Assembly (NCBI GenBank): GCA_021811105.1
Contig: JAJZPM010000023.1
Coordinates: forward strand, 1-50,178
Direction of reading: 5' to 3'
Length of the DNA stretch: 50,178 nt
Origin: Nitrospirota bacterium
GTDB taxonomy: Bacteria; Nitrospirota; Thermodesulfovibrionia; Thermodesulfovibrionales; UBA6898
A program made the position numbers and the translations under genes. A model generated the notes under the pieces. The model was not told where the DNA came from. It did not search any database and saw nothing but the letters and a program-made list of their open reading frames with translations. Position 1 is the first letter of the stretch; every line of letters starts with the position of its first letter. This document shows, piece by piece, positions 47,839 through 50,178 of this stretch.

Positions 47839-50178
47839 ATGGCACCCAAAGACGATGCAGCATTGTTGAAGGCGGCTCTCGAAGAGTGCGCTCGCCTGAA
47901 AGAGGAAAACCGGCGGCTCAGATCGCTTCTCGGCATGCCGGAAGAAAATTCTAATCCTCCCATGGCGACCATCCTGTCACCCGAGGACAAAGTTACTTTT
48001 TTTCAGAGTCTGTTCCGAGGTCGCGAGGATGTTTACCCACTCAGATGGGAGGCTAAGACAGGGAAATCAGGTTACTCCCCCGCCTGCTCCAACGAATGGA
48101 AGAGGCCTCTCTGTGCAAAACCGAGGATCAGGTGTTCGGAGTGCGAAAACCGGGAACTTCTTCCCGTAACAAGTGAGGTAATCCACGCGCATCTGCTGGG
48201 GAAACACACAATCGGAGTCTATCCACTTCTTTTGGACGAGACCTGCTGGTTTCTAGCGGCAGATTTCGACAAAGCCACCTGGAAGGACGACGTAGCGGCA
48301 TTCTTAAAGACTTGCGAGGACATGAGTGTTCCTGCAGTGCTCGAACGTTCCCGCTCAGGCAACGGAGGGCATGTCTGGATATTTTTCGATTCGCCGGTGC
48401 AAGCGGCCTTAGCCCGAAAACTCGGTTCAGCCCTTCTTACCATCACGATGGAAAGACATCCACAGTTGGGTCTCGATTCCTACGATCGTTTCTTCCCGAG
48501 CCAGGATACCATGCCGAAAGGAGGATTCGGGAGTCTCATAGCCCTTCCGCTTCAGCGAGGCCCGAGGGACAAAGGGCACTCCCTCTTTCTGGACAAGGAC
48601 TTCAATCCCTATCCGGATCAATGGGCCTTCCTTTCCGGCATCAGGAAAATGCAGGCGGAAGAGGTTGAGGCAATTGTTCACGAAGCACAGCGAAAGGGGA
48701 AAATTATCGGCGTGCGCATGAGTCTGACCGAGGATACAGACGATGATCCGTGGACTCTCCCGCCGTCCGGAAGGAAAGCAGAAAAGACAGTTGAAGGGCC
48801 TTTCCCTGAGAAGGTCGGCATTGTTATCAGCAATATGGTATACATAGAAAAAGATGGCCTGCCTCCGGGCATAATCAACAAGCTCATCCGCCTCGCGGCC
48901 TTCCAGAACCCTGATTTCTATAAGGCCCAGGCCATGCGTTTGTCGACTTTCGATAAACCGAGGATAATATCGTGCGCCGAGGATTTTGGAAGACATATCG
49001 GGCTGCCCCGCGGCTCTCTGGACGAGGCCATCGGGCTGCTGAAAGCGCACGGCATCAAGCCTGTCATCAGCGATGAACGGTTTTCGGGAATGCCAATTAC
49101 AGCGGCTTTCAAAGGCGAGCTTCGCTATGTCCAAAGAACTCCCGCGTCGGAAATCTTGAAGCACGACATCGGGGTGCTTAGCGCGCCGACCGCATTCGGC
49201 AAGACCGCCATAGCAGCATATCTCATCGCCGAACGCAAAACAAACACTCTTGTTCTGGTTCATAGAAGGCTTCTCATGGATCAATGGCGCGAGCGACTGA
49301 AGGCCTTTCTGGATACCGCCTCCATCGGCCAAATAGGAGGCGGTCGCGGCGACAGAACAGGTGTTATTGACGTCGGAATGATTCAAAGTCTGAACCGCAA
49401 AGGGATTGTGAATGACATTTTGGCTGAATACGGTCAGATAATTGTCGACGAGTGTCACCATGTTTCTGCTTTTAGCTTCGAGCAAGTGCTGAGGCAGGCG
49501 AAGGCGAAATATGTTGTGGGTCTCACAGCCACGCCGGTCAGAAAAGATGGTCACCACCCAATTATAATTATGCAGTGCGGCCCGATCCGTTTCCGCGTGG
49601 ATGCAAGAAGACAGGCACAGGAGAGGCCGTTTGAACATGTGGTTATCAGTCGCGATACCAGCTTCAGCTTGCCCCCAGGACAGGAGGAAGGCATACAGTC
49701 TATCTATGCGGCCATAATCAGGGATACTCAGCGAAATGACCTCATATTCACCGATCTGCTCAGCGCACTCGAAGAAGGCCGCTCCCCGATTCTTCTTACC
49801 GAGAGAACAGAGCATGTTGACGAGTTCGCCGAGCGGTTAAAGGGTTTTGCCAAGAACGTAATTGTACTTAAAGGCGGGACTGGGAAAAAGCAGCGGAAGG
49901 AATTGACCCAGCGAATCGCTTCCATTCCTGAGGGGGAAGAGAGAGTGCTCATCGCCACCGGCAGGTACATAGGCGAGGGGTTTGACGATGCCCGCCTGGA
50001 TACGCTCTTTCTCGCCATGCCCATTTCATGGCGAGGGACGCTCCAGCAGTATGCCGGCCGTCTTCACCGCCTCCACGACAGCAAAAAGGTTGTCAGAATT
50101 TACGATTATGTGGATACCGAAGTCCCCATGCTGATGCGCATGTACAAGAAAAGGCTCCAGGGTTACGGGGCGATAGGA
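47839..50178 (+). CDS. TOTE conflict-system primase-helicase, incomplete at the window edge
   Basis: An uninterrupted frame of 780 codons runs off the right edge. A short leucine-rich coiled coil (residues about 5-35) precedes an archaeo-eukaryotic primase-like domain with Asp142-Phe-Asp144 (FLAADFDKATW) and His178 in RSRSGNGGHVW. The following region (about 180-300) has LGLDSYDRFFPSQDTMPKGG and LIALPLQRGPRDKG, typical of the TOTE primases. From about 440 an SF2 helicase begins: Walker A APTAFGKT (Lys455), DECHH at 537-541, LTATPVRKDG, and QQYAGRLHRLH with Arg741 and Arg744. All catalytic residues seen are intact. TOTE proteins are linked to conflict or anti-mobile-element systems. The start at 47839 has no Shine-Dalgarno sequence; a TTGAGA/TAAAAT pair lies just upstream. 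Confidence 0.87.
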   Translation, partial: MAPKDDAALLKAALEECARLKEENRRLRSLLGMPEENSNPPMATILSPEDKVTFFQSLFRGREDVYPLRWEAKTGKSGYSPACSNEWKRPLCAKPRIRCSECENRELLPVTSEVIHAHLLGKHTIGVYPLLLDETCWFLAADFDKATWKDDVAAFLKTCEDMSVPAVLERSRSGNGGHVWIFFDSPVQAALARKLGSALLTITMERHPQLGLDSYDRFFPSQDTMPKGGFGSLIALPLQRGPRDKGHSLFLDKDFNPYPDQWAFLSGIRKMQAEEVEAIVHEAQRKGKIIGVRMSLTEDTDDDPWTLPPSGRKAEKTVEGPFPEKVGIVISNMVYIEKDGLPPGIINKLIRLAAFQNPDFYKAQAMRLSTFDKPRIISCAEDFGRHIGLPRGSLDEAIGLLKAHGIKPVISDERFSGMPITAAFKGELRYVQRTPASEILKHDIGVLSAPTAFGKTAIAAYLIAERKTNTLVLVHRRLLMDQWRERLKAFLDTASIGQIGGGRGDRTGVIDVGMIQSLNRKGIVNDILAEYGQIIVDECHHVSAFSFEQVLRQAKAKYVVGLTATPVRKDGHHPIIIMQCGPIRFRVDARRQAQERPFEHVVISRDTSFSLPPGQEEGIQSIYAAIIRDTQRNDLIFTDLLSALEEGRSPILLTERTEHVDEFAERLKGFAKNVIVLKGGTGKKQRKELTQRIASIPEGEERVLIATGRYIGEGFDDARLDTLFLAMPISWRGTLQQYAGRLHRLHDSKKVVRIYDYVDTEVPMLMRMYKKRLQGYGAIG

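Noticed and set aside
48427-49815. 462-codon minus-strand open frame
   Set aside because: Antisense to the primase-helicase with all catalytic motifs in the plus frame; its translation has no recognisable domain.
1-50178. CRISPR arrays, rRNA or tRNA genes
   Set aside because: No regularly spaced direct repeats were seen; no rRNA or cloverleaf with a T-loop-like GGTTCGAATCC segment was found in any gap. A short TTCGAAC-like string near 5550 does not fold as a tRNA.

Overview
The window is an accessory-rich stretch of a Gram-negative bacterial chromosome. It carries an Mla/MCE outer-membrane lipid-transport locus, lipoproteins with lipoboxes, a periplasmic c-type cytochrome, and PAS, FHA and PilZ signalling proteins. 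The gene mix (CBS-DUF294 protein, HAMP-linked trehalose synthase, GpgS-type glucosyltransferase, split LigD with two Ku proteins, DUF72 proteins) suggests Nitrospirota or a deltaproteobacterial lineage. That is inference; no rRNA or other taxonomic marker is present.

Layout. 1-2.7 kb: tail of an IS1380-type transposase, an AraC regulator, a flavin/PNPOx-fold protein and a GYD protein. 2.8-4.4 kb: a decayed histidine kinase and an intact protoglobin-PsiE membrane protein, flanked by about 52-bp direct repeats. 4.4-8.6 kb: a two-gene YeeE/YedE sulfur transporter, a response regulator plus cNMP/CBS/DUF294 protein, and a small cytochrome c. 8.7-11.9 kb: decaying DNA with a GH63-like glucosidase carrying a large internal deletion and a cytochrome c peroxidase tail, interspersed with a DUF72 gene, a 58-aa ORF, VF530 and a short CvfB-like gene. 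12.2-17.2 kb: Uup-type ABC-F, Tex and a PilZ protein. 17.3-22.7 kb: a minus-strand locus of SpoIIE phosphatase, RsbW-like kinase, STAS protein, MlaE, MlaF, MlaD and a lipoprotein. 22.9-26 kb: a THUMP protein, a second DUF72 gene and NhaA. 25.9-32 kb: OtsB, a membrane-anchored HAMP-OtsA, an M23 peptidase, a double-SH3 protein and GpgS. 32.5-37.2 kb: an 80-bp repeat element, then an NHEJ cluster (LigD nuclease/ligase, LigD polymerase, Ku, second Ku). 37.2-42.5 kb: HrpB, two paralogous small membrane proteins, two uncharacterised proteins and a PAS/zinc-ribbon protein. 42.5-46.6 kb: a possible short RNA with intrinsic terminator, an FHA-adenylate cyclase, a Ser/Thr kinase and a lipoprotein. 46.7-50.2 kb: a 56-aa ORF, a 5'-truncated MerR-HicB gene, and the start of a TOTE-type primase-helicase that runs off the window.

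Themes. Envelope maintenance (Mla under partner-switching signals, M23/SH3 wall proteins), osmotic and salt stress (NhaA, trehalose, glucosylglycerate), and repair or genome conflict (two Ku, split LigD, TOTE). The TOTE gene begins within about 50 bp of the truncation of a MerR-HicB gene, which looks like a breakpoint of acquired DNA. The strongest candidates for undescribed biology are the Mla/partner-switch locus, the protoglobin-PsiE fusion, the short RNA at about 43.0 kb and the TOTE boundary. Five coding remnants or small genes (2-133, 10320-10580, 10798-10974, 43091-43205, 46748-46918) were found by reading the raw sequence.
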